A program made the translations under genes and the position numbers. Of a stretch of 64,000 nucleotides of DNA, positions 36,579-48,839 are shown piece after piece (position 1 is the stretch's first letter; each line of letters begins with the position of its first letter). Under the pieces are notes generated by a model. It had not been told where the DNA came from. It saw nothing but the letters and a program-made list of their open reading frames with translations, and made no database searches. The DNA is from Aplectana chamaeleonis. Taxonomy: Eukaryota > Nematoda > Chromadorea > Rhabditida > Cosmocercidae. Location: assembly GCA_029168955.1 (NCBI GenBank), contig JAPDOI010000063.1, positions 1,426,001 to 1,490,000 on the forward strand. Reading direction: 5' to 3'.

Positions 36579-36692
36579 CCGTATTCATGAAACTACGGGA
36601 GCTTCCCGGAAAGGTTTTTAGAACCAGCCGATTTATGCGGCGGACGGACTTCGAACCATCCTGGGAGGCTCCCGTAATTTCATGAATACGGT
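36579..36692. mobile_element. Small inverted-repeat element
   Basis: CCGTATTCATGAAACTACGG at the left is inverted as CCGTAATTTCATGAATACGG at the right (36672-36691). A single end of the same kind (GTATTCATGAAACTACGGGA) occurs at 47765, abutting another element at 47801. Confidence 0.65.
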
Positions 36693-37341
36693 CACGGATT
36701 ACCCATTCTACCCACATGGTCGCGAGCACAGGTGGCGTTTTCTTCCAATGTTTTGCCGAGTTTTGCCGGAAAAATCACAAAAATCTCGGCAAAGGACAAA
36801 CGGCAAAAAAGTCCCGAAAATGGCCGGCGAAACGACAAACGGCAAACGGCAAACGGCAATTGCCGCACATCCCTGCTGCTGACTGAAGAACGAGCTCCTG
36901 AAAGAGCCCTTTACTTCGAGTCGTTAATCGAGACGTATCCGCATTGAATGGGAAAAGAATGTATACGTGTGATTCTGGAAAAAAATGTGGAAAGTGGTTA
37001 ACTCATCTCAAGCTTTTAGGACCCCTTGAATGTTTTCGCCTTACTGCGTAAGCCACATTTCGGATCGCTCATTAGTATCAACATACAAAAGAAAAACTTT
37101 CCATTTGTGAGAGACTGTAATGCACATTTATGGAGTCTCCAGAACATCAACTTTTTGTGCAGAGTCCAGCATCAGGTCATGTCATTAAACACAAGTTCAT
37201 AATGCGTATATAAAATACAAACTAACGACTATGGCTGGTGTCAATAAGTTCCCTGACAAGCTCGTCGTCTTTAATGATGATTATCGCTACTACTGACGAA
37301 GATGTTGAAGACATAGGGTTTAGGTATATGACAATGTTCAG

Positions 37342-37530
37342 CACGTGTATGGAGCAGATGTAGCAAAAATACTCTTGATTGTAGTTGAAGGCAAACAGCA
37401 GTTTCAGAAGTATGATAGTCAGTATTGGAGAACCAAGATGCCCCAATGGTTGTCGTATTTACGTAAGGAAAAGAGCGGGAGTGGGGAGCAAGACATTCAA
37501 ACATCTGTCGATCCTGCTAACAGCGAATAA
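37342..37530 (+). CDS. Putative terminal exon, product unknown
   Basis: A TTCAG acceptor at 37337-37341 is followed by 62 codons ending in TAA at 37528-37530. The stop overlaps an AATAAA polyadenylation-type hexamer at 37527-37532. The reading contains GADVAKILLIVVEGKQQFQK and a basic stretch near YLRKEKSG. No upstream exon is identified and no family recognised; the minus strand is open over part of the same stretch. Confidence 0.25.
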   Translation, partial: HVYGADVAKILLIVVEGKQQFQKYDSQYWRTKMPQWLSYLRKEKSGSGEQDIQTSVDPANSE

Positions 37531-38982
37531 AATAGAAGCAATCAGGTGTTTCGAAAAGATTTAGCTCTTCAACCAAACAAAGCTAGCTGATTCTTCTCAA
37601 CAACCAGCAGCTGATTCATGTAAAGATATGGAAGGAAGTAGGAGTGTAAAAGTGAGCACCTTTCTGCTGTCTGCTTGCCCTACGTGAAAGCGATGAATTT
37701 TTTACAGCAGTGGAAAGCATGAGTCTCCGGACAGAATGGTCTCTGATCTGCATCCCTGACGTTCTCGTCGGCGAAAAAGAGGCTCCAAAGGAAGTGGGCA
37801 AAGTAAAGAGAGTTGTGGAAAAAACACACAAAGAGCTTGCGAAACGTCATATAGAGTTAATTTTTTAATGAGTCTTCGACAATCGGAAGACAAAAATAAT
37901 CAATTAACCTAAGGGGTTTGACGTGCCGAACCATTTCAGACGTTCAGTTTCCCGATGTTTGTATATTACACATAACACACCGAGGAAGGCGCAAAAAATT
38001 GAATGCTTCGGGATTTTCAAAATAATGTTTTTCCGCAAGATTTGAGCGTTCCGAGTGGCCTATTTGCTATATAGCTTAATAGAAAAAAAATTGATACGGT
38101 TTTTAGAATGTACGCTGCCTTCAAATGCACTGTTCATCGTGAACTTCGTCTTCAAGCTTTCCAGTTGAAAACATATTTTTGAACCGTTTCTTTGTTTAGG
38201 GTTTGTGTTTTGATGCTGTACTGCTTCTGAAAGCTACTGCAACTGCCTGTTATGGAAGTTCTGGAAGATGACCGTTTCGAGAAATTCAATACTCTTCCAG
38301 AATATTCTTGGAAGAATTGTCAAATTGGCAAGGGGAAGTTTACTTTTAGTAACACAGTGAACGTTTTTTACCCACTAAGGCCATTGTTGTACCAAAGGTT
38401 TGCGACCGCGACACGTTTGGTCCACTGTCACTAATCGTGTGGGGACGAGAACGACACGGTACAGATGTGCTGTTGTAGGGAACACTCAGCGGCACATTTC
38501 GCCGTCTCGAAGACGGATGTTATATCTGAAACCTAAAAACCGACCGGTCTCTGTTGTAGTGCAGTGCACTGCGACGGTTTTCGGAGACAGCGACCCAGCC
38601 AAACCAAGTATCGTGACGAGAGTTTCTTGCCCTTGAGCAAAGGAGACGGCTGGCCCTCAGCGACAGCAACGCGCTTTAATGGTGCGTGTAACTATCATAC
38701 ACTTTGCGTAACTTGTTGGTTTTTGAAAGAGCCCTTTGCTGCACACCATCATGGGAGCAGGTGTGTGGAAACTTTTGTTGATGCAGAGTACAGAAAATCA
38801 AGTTTGACAGAAAACAGAAAAAAAACTCCTGAGATTGGCAAAAAAAACAGAGAATTTTTAAAAGATCAATAAAAAGTGTTCAGGGCACACTGCATGAAAT
38901 TTCTCCCTGGTATCAAACTTTTTGAACATCCTACAAGTATGATTAATGCTATTTTCTCTCATTTCATCAAACTCCACAGTTA

Positions 38983-39100
38983 GGTCGGGATCATACTTCC
39001 AGCCACGAGCGCTGCGGCGCAGTGTTTACCATTCATACCGACCAAAATTCGATATCCCTAATGTGCACTGTCGCTGGTCGCTGGAAGTATGATCCCGGCC
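38983..39100. mobile_element. Small inverted-repeat element, TA-flanked
   Basis: GGTCGGGATCATACTTCCAG at 38983 is the inverse of CTGGAAGTATGATCCCGGCC ending at 39100. It is preceded by TTA and followed by TAA. Length is 118 bp. Confidence 0.75.
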
Positions 39101-39128
39101 TAAGTCATAAGGAACGTTTTGGAACATT

Positions 39129-39320
39129 GGGTGCTCTTCGAAAAAGACGACTTACTAAAGAATGCAATAAAATTAGCAATTGTTCGGGCTTGACCGACCA
39201 CTCGGTTGATCACATCAAACAGTTCAGAGTGTTTGAAAAACACTAAAACATTCGGCTCTAGTGGGATTAACATTTCTCCTGAATATTCTCTTGTGGGTCG
39301 TCTACTCCGAAAGAGTACCG
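39129..39320. mobile_element. MITE of the 6382-6577 family
   Basis: Ends GGGTGCTCTTCGAAAAAGAC and GTCTACTCCGAAAGAGTACC are an imperfect inverted pair. Interior words TTGACCGACC and CACATCAAACAGTTC match the copy at 6382-6577. It starts 28 bp after the preceding element. Confidence 0.65.
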
Positions 39321-40300
39321 AATATTTCATGAGAATTAGATTATAGCCTGAAACACTACAACATTATTACACAACGACGAAAAGATAGAGCTGCATAACA
39401 CTCTGTACATAAAACGCCCCCAAAAGAACTTTTCCCACACCGAACGTCCGTAAATATCAACCAAGACGAGAACCACACTTCATTGGTACAGGCCCACAAC
39501 CTTGTTTGCTAAGTGTGTGCTCCCTCCTCTTCGCTTCATCATTCTGAGCTATCTGAACAACCTTCCTAGTGTCATTTCCCGTTTGTGTGTGCCTGTGCTC
39601 CACACACTCCGCCTAGCTGCGCCTGCAGAATGAGTCGGTGATCTCCGGTCCACCATTCTGCTCGAATTCAGCAGCCATTTGCTCCGATGAGCTTATTGTT
39701 AACAACTTTCTCAAACATGGTTAATTAGACCATAGCAAGTAGTATAGTCGCACAAGAAAAGCGTGTATGTGTAAAGAGATAGCAAACCTTTGTCTGATCC
39801 CGCCTCCCGCGAGACAACTACATTCCTTCACACTTTCAAAAACAAATAAATGTATTCAAGCGAATTTGCCGTTGAGCGGACCTACCCTATCTTAGTGTAT
39901 TTCTGTGATGATCAAAGCACAACTACTGATAGAGAACTGCACCACTCGGCCAGTACAACACCCAGAGCAGAAAAAGAGCAAAGTGCTGTCTGTATTTCTA
40001 ACGCTGCACTCGCTCCACCATGCTGGCGCTTGTCGTATCAAGATGAAACTTTTTACATATGAATCATTGCTCACCCCAACTATATCATTGATCTTCATTT
40101 CATTAATTAAGACCCAGCTTTACCCCCCCCCCCTACTCCACAGTAGCAAGGCTGGAACTTTCATAGTTTTCGCACGCACGTATCTAGGTAGCATTCGTAC
40201 TCGAACATCATGCAAATGCACCACACGCATGTAGTGCCGGGTCTGAGTGCACTCGTCATGTTTAGCAAATTTATATTCCACAATGAAATTGAATTCTGAC
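39321..40300. other. Interval without recognised gene
   Basis: Sequence with short frames only and a C-run near 40124. No bounded repeat or exon was found. Confidence 0.3.
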
Positions 40301-40304
40301 GGGC

Positions 40305-40450
40305 TTCACCGCAAGGTGACTCCCGTCAACCAAAGCGCTCTACTTGACAGATCGTAATCAACCGACGCATTCACCGACGATTTTCTGAATAACCTTACTC
40401 ATTTGCGATATTGGAACCAATGAAGTAGAAATGTATGGTCCGGTTTTCGA
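40305..40450 (-). pseudogene. Srx-like fragment, copy C (first recognised exon only)
   Basis: On the minus strand, 40375 down to about 40308 reads NASVDYDLSSRALWLTGVT, matching the 71-nt exon of copy B but lacking two codons. The TTTCAG acceptor is lost. Similarity to the sequence upstream of copy B continues to about 40545, including TTGCGATATT. No TM1-TM5 exons follow. This is a relic of a tandem duplication. Confidence 0.6.
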
Positions 40451-40957
40451 AGACAGCAGCTCGAAAGAAGAGTATAGGAGTTCACTCGCAAGATATGCGT
40501 GTCTCAGTCGGTGGAACTCACTAGTACATGCGAAGCGGAGTTGATCGGTGCGCATTCCTCACGCCGGTAGCACCGATTTCCTGCCCATGCGCCCATCACG
40601 TGCCCAACTTTCTGTTTTTTTTTCGAAAATTGGGAAGGGAGTGCGCGACAATTCTCGGCACGAACCAGAGAACAAAATTGTTTATTTAATCAAGCCACAT
40701 GTAAAACTACAAGTCGCCTGAAAAGTATGGGCGAGAACAAAAGCACTGAACAAGGCGATCCAAATTCTCAACTTTCGCCTTCGCACCGCCTTCCAAACTG
40801 TTGTGCACAGAATCGATATCGCAGGCATCTGAGATCTCAGTCCCCTCAGGAGATTGTCGACTCGCCTCGCATATGATTTGATTACTCAGACAGTGGGGCG
40901 GACTTATCGTGACGCCGAATAGGAACGAACGCGTGGTCAACGGCGATCAGCCCGCTG

Positions 40958-41050
40958 CTTTTGCGCGCGGTCAGCTCTAAATGGGTTCGCGATCAGCTCT
41001 AAATGGGTTCGCGATCAGCTCTAAATGGGCTCGCGATCAGTACGTCTGGT
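40958..41050. repeat. Tandem array with 22-bp period
   Basis: GATCAGCTCTAAATGGGTTC units start 22 bp apart (for example at 40991 and 41013). The first unit has GGTCAGCT and the last GGGCTC. CGCGATAAGT and CGCGGTCAGT words continue irregularly to about 41560. Confidence 0.75.
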
Positions 41051-42627
41051 TAAATGAAGGACCGTCCGCAGAAATTCTGTGTAATTTAGTTATAAGTATA
41101 ATACAACTAGGCGGAGCCTAGGACCAAAGTTGAGCACCTTCGGGCGTTACGTCCTCTAACTCGTAGGGACAGAGTGTACTGCCGCTAGAGCAACCAAGGA
41201 GATACTATAGCTGTACCTCAAACTTCGGTAATTGAACCGGCGACGATCTCGTTTTACCACACAGAACAGTGCATCGTAGTCGAGGCGGGATCCGTCGCGG
41301 TCAGTCCGATATATGCCGTTGCTCGCGATCAGCCAGAATACGATGCACGTCGTTCGCGATAAGTCCTAATTACATTGTTGTACGCGATAGAAACGATTTG
41401 TGGTCGCGGTAAGTTCTAATTACCAGTAGCTGCGCGCGATAAGTCCACACTTCTGTCGGACACACAGCGCGAAGATATCGAGCAACCGCCACTTGTCCGC
41501 GATCAGTTCTCCTTGGATTTTCGCTCGCGGTAGAAAAGGTTCCTGAGCGCGGTAAGTACTATTCGACCATTTTTGCCCAATGCCTGAGTAGTTATTTTCT
41601 GTAGAGCTTTCTTTCTGAGTAGCCCCTAAAAGAGAAGTCGACTGCATCAAAATTCGGACTGAGCGCTACGTTTCGCAAGAGTAACAATTTCAGCACTGTC
41701 CAAAAACTTAGAAATGCAGTATATTGCGGGGGATGCCGATGCTACCAATAGTGAAAACAGGGAACGACTCGAGCCCAAATCTCAACCTTAAATGTTTGCA
41801 AGCCCGAAACTGTTGGAGAAAACGCCTTAAGACTCCAGGCAGTTTCGTCAAAGTGAGTAAATTAAAACTCTTGTTCACGATCGTCAATTTTGTGCACCCC
41901 AGTTTGGAGTTTTGGAAAGTCTGTGTGCCGTTTGGTAGGATAGATCGTTGGAAATATTAGCGCTTTAGAAGCGCCCATAGTTTTCAGACACCTTGTAGGC
42001 CATATAACACGAGAATGTCATATGTCCTATTAACAACACTCAATGAAATTACCTCAAATGGCTTGAAAGTGCAAATGATAAATGTCATGCGTCCAAGGAG
42101 ACGAGCTCGTTCGTTTTGAACAAAAATTGTGTCTAGAACCGCAGAAGGCGGGTCTTGGTGATTCGAATATTAGGACTGATACACGTTTTAGCAAAGGGAA
42201 CATATTAAAAATAACAATACCGGAAACGCTGTCAAAATATTCAAAACTTCGGGTACCTGTCAAATCTCTACAAAAGCAGTGCAACGAATAAAGCTCCACT
42301 TGAATCAGTGGAAATAAGCTTGAAGCATAGTGTAGGCACAATACTGGCAGATTAGAAAAAACAAAATATAGAGAACTTTGAACGGAAAATACAAAAAGAA
42401 TTTTGAGGATATGTTAAAAAGGGACTATGAGTGACAATGGTCGGTACTACCGTAGCATAAAATAAGGTATGACCGAATGAGACTGTACGCCCTCGTGGTC
42501 AGCCTGCATGTTGAGCGGCAACGAAATAGGAATTTTTCGCACTTGTGCGTCGAGCCGCAGAAGTATTAAGAGAATATCGAATGGTAACTGAGTCGGCTGT
42601 TTGCAGCCAACTGGTTAAGCTCGTCTG
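41051..42627. other. Interval without recognised gene
   Basis: Up to 41560 there are scattered CGCGATAAGTCC-type words left over from the adjoining array. After that, no exon or bounded element is recognised. Confidence 0.3.
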
Positions 42628-44002
42628 TTAACACTTAAGAGACCGCGTGTCCACACTGCGCACCCACGGCTGTTTTGCCCCTCGGACCGCGTGTCCACAC
42701 TGCGCACCCACGGCTGTTTTGCCCCTCAGACCGCGTGTCCACACTGCGCACCCACGCCATAAAACTTTTAATATTTTTTATACTTCTCTGGCGTGGAGTC
42801 TTTCTTAATTACGGATAGGTTCCTTATGATGTAACCTATTTACATTCACAGTGGTCAAGCATTTTCAGTGTTCCTAGTAATTTTACAAGCATCTCCGGAA
42901 ATGGCACATTTCCATTTTTCGAGCTTTGTTGACTGGGAAATAAATCGTTCCAAACTTGGCTAAGAAGGGATAAGAAGGGGTACGGAACTGATGTTCTACA
43001 GTTGATTTGGGAAATAGTAGGGCCACCTATTTGAGATAACTGTAGTAGGTCATCGTTCAAAATTTTGCTGCATTGACCCTGAGGGTTATTCGAGTTGCCT
43101 GCACATGATTCTGGTTTTTACTTTTGAACTCCCAATGAAATTTCCTTCGACTGCGGTATATTAGCCATCGGTCAAATCTTTGTTTGAATTTTCGCTAAAT
43201 TTCGAGTGGAGGGTAACTTGGGGGAAAGGGGTGAAAACGTAGAAATAGTTCAGTGCTTAAAATTTCACTGAATATAAACTACGGAAAATTTCACTGAAAT
43301 TAAACTACGGGGTATGTTTGGAGGCGCTGAACAATGAATTAGTGTATATTTCACAGTTTTCTAAAGCTTCGCTGGCGTCTGTCGTTCGTTATCCGTTTGT
43401 AAACGTTTCAGGTTTTGGTGCGACTTGCTCACGTGGCCATTGGGGAGGAGGTGCTGATCATGAATCTGATAATTCGTTTTGAGATTTCTGATAAAATTTA
43501 TGTCCGACGCATCGGGCAACTTGGTAGATCGAAGTATTTGAGTCCGCCGAAAGTTCTACATGAGGTTTATTAGGGCATCACAAAGGAGAAGTTTGTTCAT
43601 TTTTCAAATTTTCAAAACTCCGGGTCGGCCTAGCACGGCTCAATCCAAACCATTAGCTGTAACCTGAAGAAAATTCCAGAAGTCGGCAAACAAACGCTTA
43701 TTTCGTTACCAGCCTTGTGCATGTAAAGCTGGAATAACTTCCAAAATAAAAAAGCAGGTCCGCGAAAAAGCGGTGGATCATTCCTTCACCATGGCCTCAC
43801 TCCAGATCAATGTGGAGCGACATACTCTCAGGTGGAGTAGAAACGGAATACTGGTTGTCTAAGTAAGAAAGCCTGCTCCGATCGAAATGGTTCCCAGCGG
43901 ACCGCGTGTCCACACTGCGCACCCACGGAAACGATTAGCCGTGGAGCGCACCGGTCCGCTGTGGAAATTCGCCGTGGAGCAGGCGGTCTCTTAAGTGTTA
44001 AA
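42628..44002. mobile_element. Inverted-repeat element with subterminal tandem repeats
   Basis: TTAACACTTAAGAGACCGC at 42628 and GCGGTCTCTTAAGTGTTAA ending at 44002 are perfect inverse copies. Behind the left end is a 44-bp unit (CCGCGTGTCCACACTGCGCA...) repeated three times from 42641, 42685 and 42729. One more copy in the same orientation is near 43900. The interior 42833-43520 matches 8165-9500. No transposase frame is recognised. It is 1375 bp long and likely non-autonomous. Confidence 0.7.
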
Positions 44003-45407
44003 CGCCTTTGCCACCGCAGCGCGACACGCACGCCGACCGTGTATGCGAACGTCTTCATCCAGGCCGGATTCCTTCTGGAATGGTTGACTATCTACCGTGT
44101 ACGCTCATTCCGAGCCAGCTTTGTTGCCTACTAGTAGCTATTGCAAGGCACGCAGGATCCGCAGAGTGTGCTGTTCAGGATTATGCAACCAGAACTGTGA
44201 CAGCACCCTGACGTGCATGCATAATGCCTGAGCCTCCCTTCGAAGTTGGACGAAAGGCGGGAGTCCCGACCTGTGGGCGAGTCAAACGCGTAGAACTAAG
44301 GAAAAACTGCATACCGATAGACCGTCCTCGGTCGCCCGCAGTTCCGCCTGGGTCGTAAGTAGTCCCTTCTAATCCAAATGCACGTGAAGCACGGAAGACC
44401 GATACAAAATGTTGTCGTAGGACCGTACTGGGCAAAAGGCCGTCCTGGGTCGTCGCTCGTCGCGCATGGCTCTTCCGTAGTCTCAAATGGGTTGTAAGTA
44501 GTCCCACCCAGACGATACGTATGTAGATCGATTAAAACGGGAAAAAAAGTTGCTCCCCGACAGGCCGTCCTAGGTCGTCCGATGTTTCAACTTGCTCTAC
44601 TCCGATCAAGGTTGGATCAGCAATATCCGTGTGACATCAAAATCCCATGAAACGCGCTATATTCGGGCTCACTGGCGATGCAGGCCGGACTACTGACGAT
44701 CCGAGACAGCTCATCGACAACTTAGGAGGGACTACGTTCGGCTATGGTCCAACTAGGCGAGGACTTACCGCGCGGTCAAGACCCAACCCGACCCCTGGCA
44801 ACGTACCCGTACCATAATTTGCTCAAACACGGTAAGATGCACAGCAGGATCCTTTCAGGAAGAAAGAGCCCTCGAAAAACGACTATAATGTGGCATGATC
44901 GTGAATTACATTCAAATGCTGGAACAATCAAGTGCAGTGTATTTCTCCATCGCGTGTTTGGCATGCAATTATCGCTATTCTCGCTCCGTCCGGTCGTTCG
45001 CTCAGCGATAAATGATGAAGTTCAGCCTTCTGTAATTAGCACCAGTTGAGCTTTTCTCAAATTTACATACAATTTGTAGTTCAATGTAGTGCATCAACAC
45101 TCGTGGCGTTTTCGTTCAATCCAAATACATGGAGAAGCTCATAAGGGAATCTAAGTAGGACGCGTTTCCTAGTTTCGTTAGCAGTTACTCAGGGTGCAAA
45201 ACCGCTTTCAATGAATCACCCAACCAGACTACAAGTCTATTATAAATCACATATCCAAGTACATTCAGAGGCGCTCAAAACGGCTTGGAGCAGTACAAGC
45301 ACAATATTTGAGACCCTACCGAACGTCGAGTGGGTTGCACACAAAGATATGTAACCTTTTTTTGGTAAATTTCCTTGGAAATACTATTGAAGCGTTTCGA
45401 GCTTCTG
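44003..45407. other. Interval with degenerate direct repeats, 3' of Srx copy D
   Basis: Between 44290 and 44590 the word GGCCGTCCTNGGTCGTC (first copy GACCGTCCTCGGTCGCC) occurs three times about 100-130 bp apart, with GGGT.GTAAGTAGTCCC between. The rest holds no recognised exon. Confidence 0.4.
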
Positions 45408-48400
45408 TCATGTCACTATCGAAGTAAGTACCTTTGTCTGTGAGACAGCTAAGGCTGACGACGTTGAAGTTTTTGCGCACGGTCGGATGAAGCGTCGCCA
45501 AATTTCACTATTGAAGCAGACAGCAACCAGCCTGGTATAAGAAATATGAAGTTTTTGGGTCTTACAATTTTTTGAAGCCAGGTATACAACAGTCTCTTCT
45601 GTGCAAAATGGATTTTGTAAACATTACCCGGTATAATTCATTTGAATAATTGATTTTTTATTCTTACCCTCCTCCTAAGTGAGCCAACTCCCACGTGCTG
45701 GTTCTTGTAAATGCCGCGAGGAATCCACTCATGTGAGGAGAAATCACATGGTAGCAAAACAGCGTGAAGCAGTAGATGATCGTAACAAGGAATCCCTGAA
45801 GGATATCCTCTGATCAAACAAGCAATATGCATGAGTAAACTCTTTAGTGGTACCGACCTGAGCAAAATTGAGCACTTCCCGTCGTTGTCTTGCAGCAGTC
45901 AACTGGTTTCCACGAGCTATATCGTTGTGCCTCTGAAGGGGAAAAGGTTGCATTAACGACCGCTTAAAGTTTTCACATTATCGTAGAATTTGTACCGAAT
46001 GGATTTTTCGAAGTCTCCACATTGTAATCACGTCTATAATGACAACGATGCCAAATAAGGTTACACTGTAACCTAAGTCCATAAAATATCCAAGAAAATT
46101 GCCACATCGTGAATCTTCAAATGCCCACATCAGTGTGACGTCATTGAAGAAGTGATTGCACTGAGCTAAAAATATAATCTGATAATCGAAATACCTAATA
46201 TTCTCGAGTTGCTCCCCAAAAAGTTTAAAAGAGGAGGTTTCATTACGGGAAACGTCAGTCCACTCAAACCGTGACGGGAAAGCATTGAACAATCATTTTT
46301 CAGCCGTTTTCGACTGTCTTGAAAACAATTAGTGCAAAAACGGTATTTCGTCCTAGGTAAATCGGAAAAAAGTATTTTGTTTTCAAGCATTAGACAGCAG
46401 AAATCAGCCACCTCTAGCTTATGTGGTAGCTATTAGAAGGAAAACTCACGGAAGAAATATACACTGATATACGCGAAACTGAAAAGAATGATGAATACAA
46501 TCATATACACAGTATTTTTGACAGTGAAGTATATTCGATAGGAGGTGGGAGCGGAAATAGCAGCGAATCGATTGATGGACACAAATAGAATAGAATGGTA
46601 AGCTACCGTTTGGAAGTAGATCAAAGCTTGTCCAACTGCATGATTCAGCACAAAGGAATCGTTCGGTACACCCCTGAAAAGTATTTACAAGTGGTTTGTT
46701 GGATTAGTCCAGCGATACCATTGCGGTGGATGTTTCACAGCCGCCGGGATGTCTTATTAAATACACGCCAAATTGCAGTTCTCGAAAAGCGTGTTAGTCT
46801 GAAAGCAATTCTTAGTTTTTTTTCTGCTTCATTTGATTCTATTTCCTCGTTCATCAGATCTTTTTGCGGCTTGCTATAGTAGTTTGACCGATCGTTCTCT
46901 ACTGGCTCTTAGTCAGATTGTTTTCTTCAGGATAGTTTTACTGCGTAGAAAACTCACAGTATCATAACCGGTGCAACCCAGAAGAGAAAAATCAATAGCT
47001 CGAAGATGTTTGACACCAAATGGGACGCCATCAGCATTCCGAACGAGTTGCGAAACACAGGTAGGCAAATCATAAACACCGCTGACACGCCGTTCAACAG
47101 CAATCCTATGATGGCTACCTGAAATAAGCCACCAGGCCTTACACAAATATAGTGTCTAAATGTCGATTTCAACAAGGGCACGGGATTGGTATGTGGTCTA
47201 CCATAGGTATAAATCGGCGGACTGAGTTCAACAAATTTTGTATATGAGTTGTAATGCGCATTTCCTCCTCTATTTTGCGCTTGTTATCGCTTCTCGTCAA
47301 ACTCAACAACCTTCGATTTTCACGATTGAATGTAGTGTTTATTCACCAAGTATTGAAGTAACAAATCAATATTTACTGGTTTAACATTTGATCCTTCTGA
47401 GATCTAGCCCCAACACAGAGTTGCGAAAATTCTTCGATGATGTTGATTACGCATTTTTTAAAACTGCATCTTCTGCAGTGTAGTTTCTCTTTCGAGTAGA
47501 GACTTCGAGGCACCACTCTTAACAGTTACGCAGGTATGACGAGGTGTTTCTCAATTATACAAAAATTAATTTGTGAATCTTTGACAAATTTTCCAAAAAC
47601 TGAAAGCAAATAGATTATAAAGCGGAAATCGATTTTTGAAATTCTAATTTTCCTTCAAAATACGAGATTCACCCCGTTGGAGAATCCCCTCAGATCTTGT
47701 CTGGTGCTATATGTAATGTAGTTCTCAGAAAGATCATATCTTCAATCACTCACAACAGTGGCAGTATTCATGAAACTACGGGAGCCCCTGGGAGGTTCAA
47801 AGGCTGCATTCATGCTCGCAAAAGTAGCTGATATAACGACGTTATTTAACTCAGACGAACAACACTAAAGCCTCTTTCACAATTGCCCGACCGACGTCGG
47901 ACACTCGTTATCGAATATGTAATATCTATTTACCCTGCCCTACCCATCTTATCTATATTGACTTATCAAATTTGATAACGAGTCGTCCCACGTCGGCCGG
48001 CAAACTATGAAAGAGGCTTAAAACGCCTACTTAGTTGGAAGCGTCAAAAACGAGCAAAGCGACCGTTTTGAAGCAATAAAGTTATATGAGAAGGCGGGGT
48101 TTCATAGGCGAAAAGGGCGGGGCTCCACACCTCGGTGCTCAAAATTTTTCTTGAAAGGTCATGTTGGCTAGTTTTCAAAGCTTCGAACGGAGTCAACGTT
48201 CAAGCATCAGGACATGCGAGTGGAGTAAGATCGAGAATCCAAAAATATTTGCGCTCGTGTGCATTTGCGAGCGCGTCATCCGTTTTCAACCAAATGAAGA
48301 AACAGCCCGTTGCCATTCATTTTCATCAAATTTTTCGGGGTTTTCCTGTCAAATCTAAATACTAGTAACTCCAAGCCCTCGATCCAGATCATAAAATCGA

Positions 48401-48839
48401 TAGCATTTAGCGTGTATGCTGCCTTTAATAACCAACAAATGTATGCTGCGCTCGGACTTGGGACTCTCCATGGAGGCTTCGATGAATACGGCCGCAGATT
48501 CGGTGCTTCGATAGGTAGCGCACATGAAACTTTTTTGAACATTCGCTACTTGGACAACACACTAAATTTAGTTAGGAATTTCGAAGGTGACCAAGTCTAA
48601 AGATAAGCGATAAGGAGCATTAGACATAAGAGAAAAAGGCTTATCAGCGCACGCCCACAATGCAGAAGCAAAAACACTACCATTTCATCGCGCAACCTAA
48701 TAGATTGAAGGAATCTCCTAACAACAAAATTATGTTAAAACTCCAAGAGAATTAGTCTATTAAGGGAACGCACCACTACGGTTACGGCTGCCAACCATGC
48801 GGCATCAGTTCGGCTCGGTACTTGATAGTCGATCGGCAT
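45408..48839 (-). CDS. Srx-like 7TM chemoreceptor, copy D (apparently intact)
   Basis: Minus-strand exons are 48774-48844 (ATG at 48837-48839), 46958-47118, 46450-46673, 45996-46165, 45858-45932, 45668-45795 and 45408-45531 (TGA at 45408-45410). ATG to stop is 948 nt, 315 residues, the usual Srx length. Domain order is a short N-terminus MPIDYQVPSR, TM1 (with AIIGLLLNG), TM2 (FGMLMASHLVSN), TM3 (VSINRFAAISAPTSYRI), TM4, then PQCNHFFND, TM5, WRLRKIHS, a basic loop (AARQRREVLNFAQ), TM6, TM7 (TSTWELAHLGG) and CFNSEIWRRF at the tail. All splice sites are GT-AG. The ATG lies 5 nt after a TTTCAG acceptor, so trans-splicing there is possible; an upstream exon is the alternative. Intron 1 (1.65 kb) contains nested MITEs. 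The ligand is unknown; the role is presumed chemosensory. Confidence 0.85.
47801..48424. mobile_element. TTAA-type MITE, AGGCNGCAT family, in intron 1 of Srx copy D
   Basis: TCAA at 47797-47800 precedes AGGCTGCATTCATGCTCGC. The right end reads AGCGTGTATGCTGCCT, followed by TTAA at 48425-48428. The 624-bp length is close to the 632 bp of the related element at 49789-50420. It contains the smaller element at 47868-48019. Confidence 0.65.
47868..48019. mobile_element. Small inverted-repeat element nested in 47801-48424
   Basis: AAGCCTCTTTCA at the left and TGAAAGAGGCTT at the right are perfect inverses. Pairing continues with CCGACGTCGGACACTCGTTATC against GATAACGAGTCGTCCCACGTCGG (shown in parts: ACTCGTTATC and GATAACGAGT). 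Length is 152 bp. Confidence 0.7.

Larger units (their letters stand above)
35811..38980. other. Interval with little recognised content
   Basis: Apart from the small element at 36579-36692 and the putative exon at 37342-37530, no gene is recognised. CGGCAAACGGCAAACGGCAA words near 36780-36870 also occur at 32980-33062. A GC-richer stretch at 38400-38640 has no motif. Confidence 0.3.
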
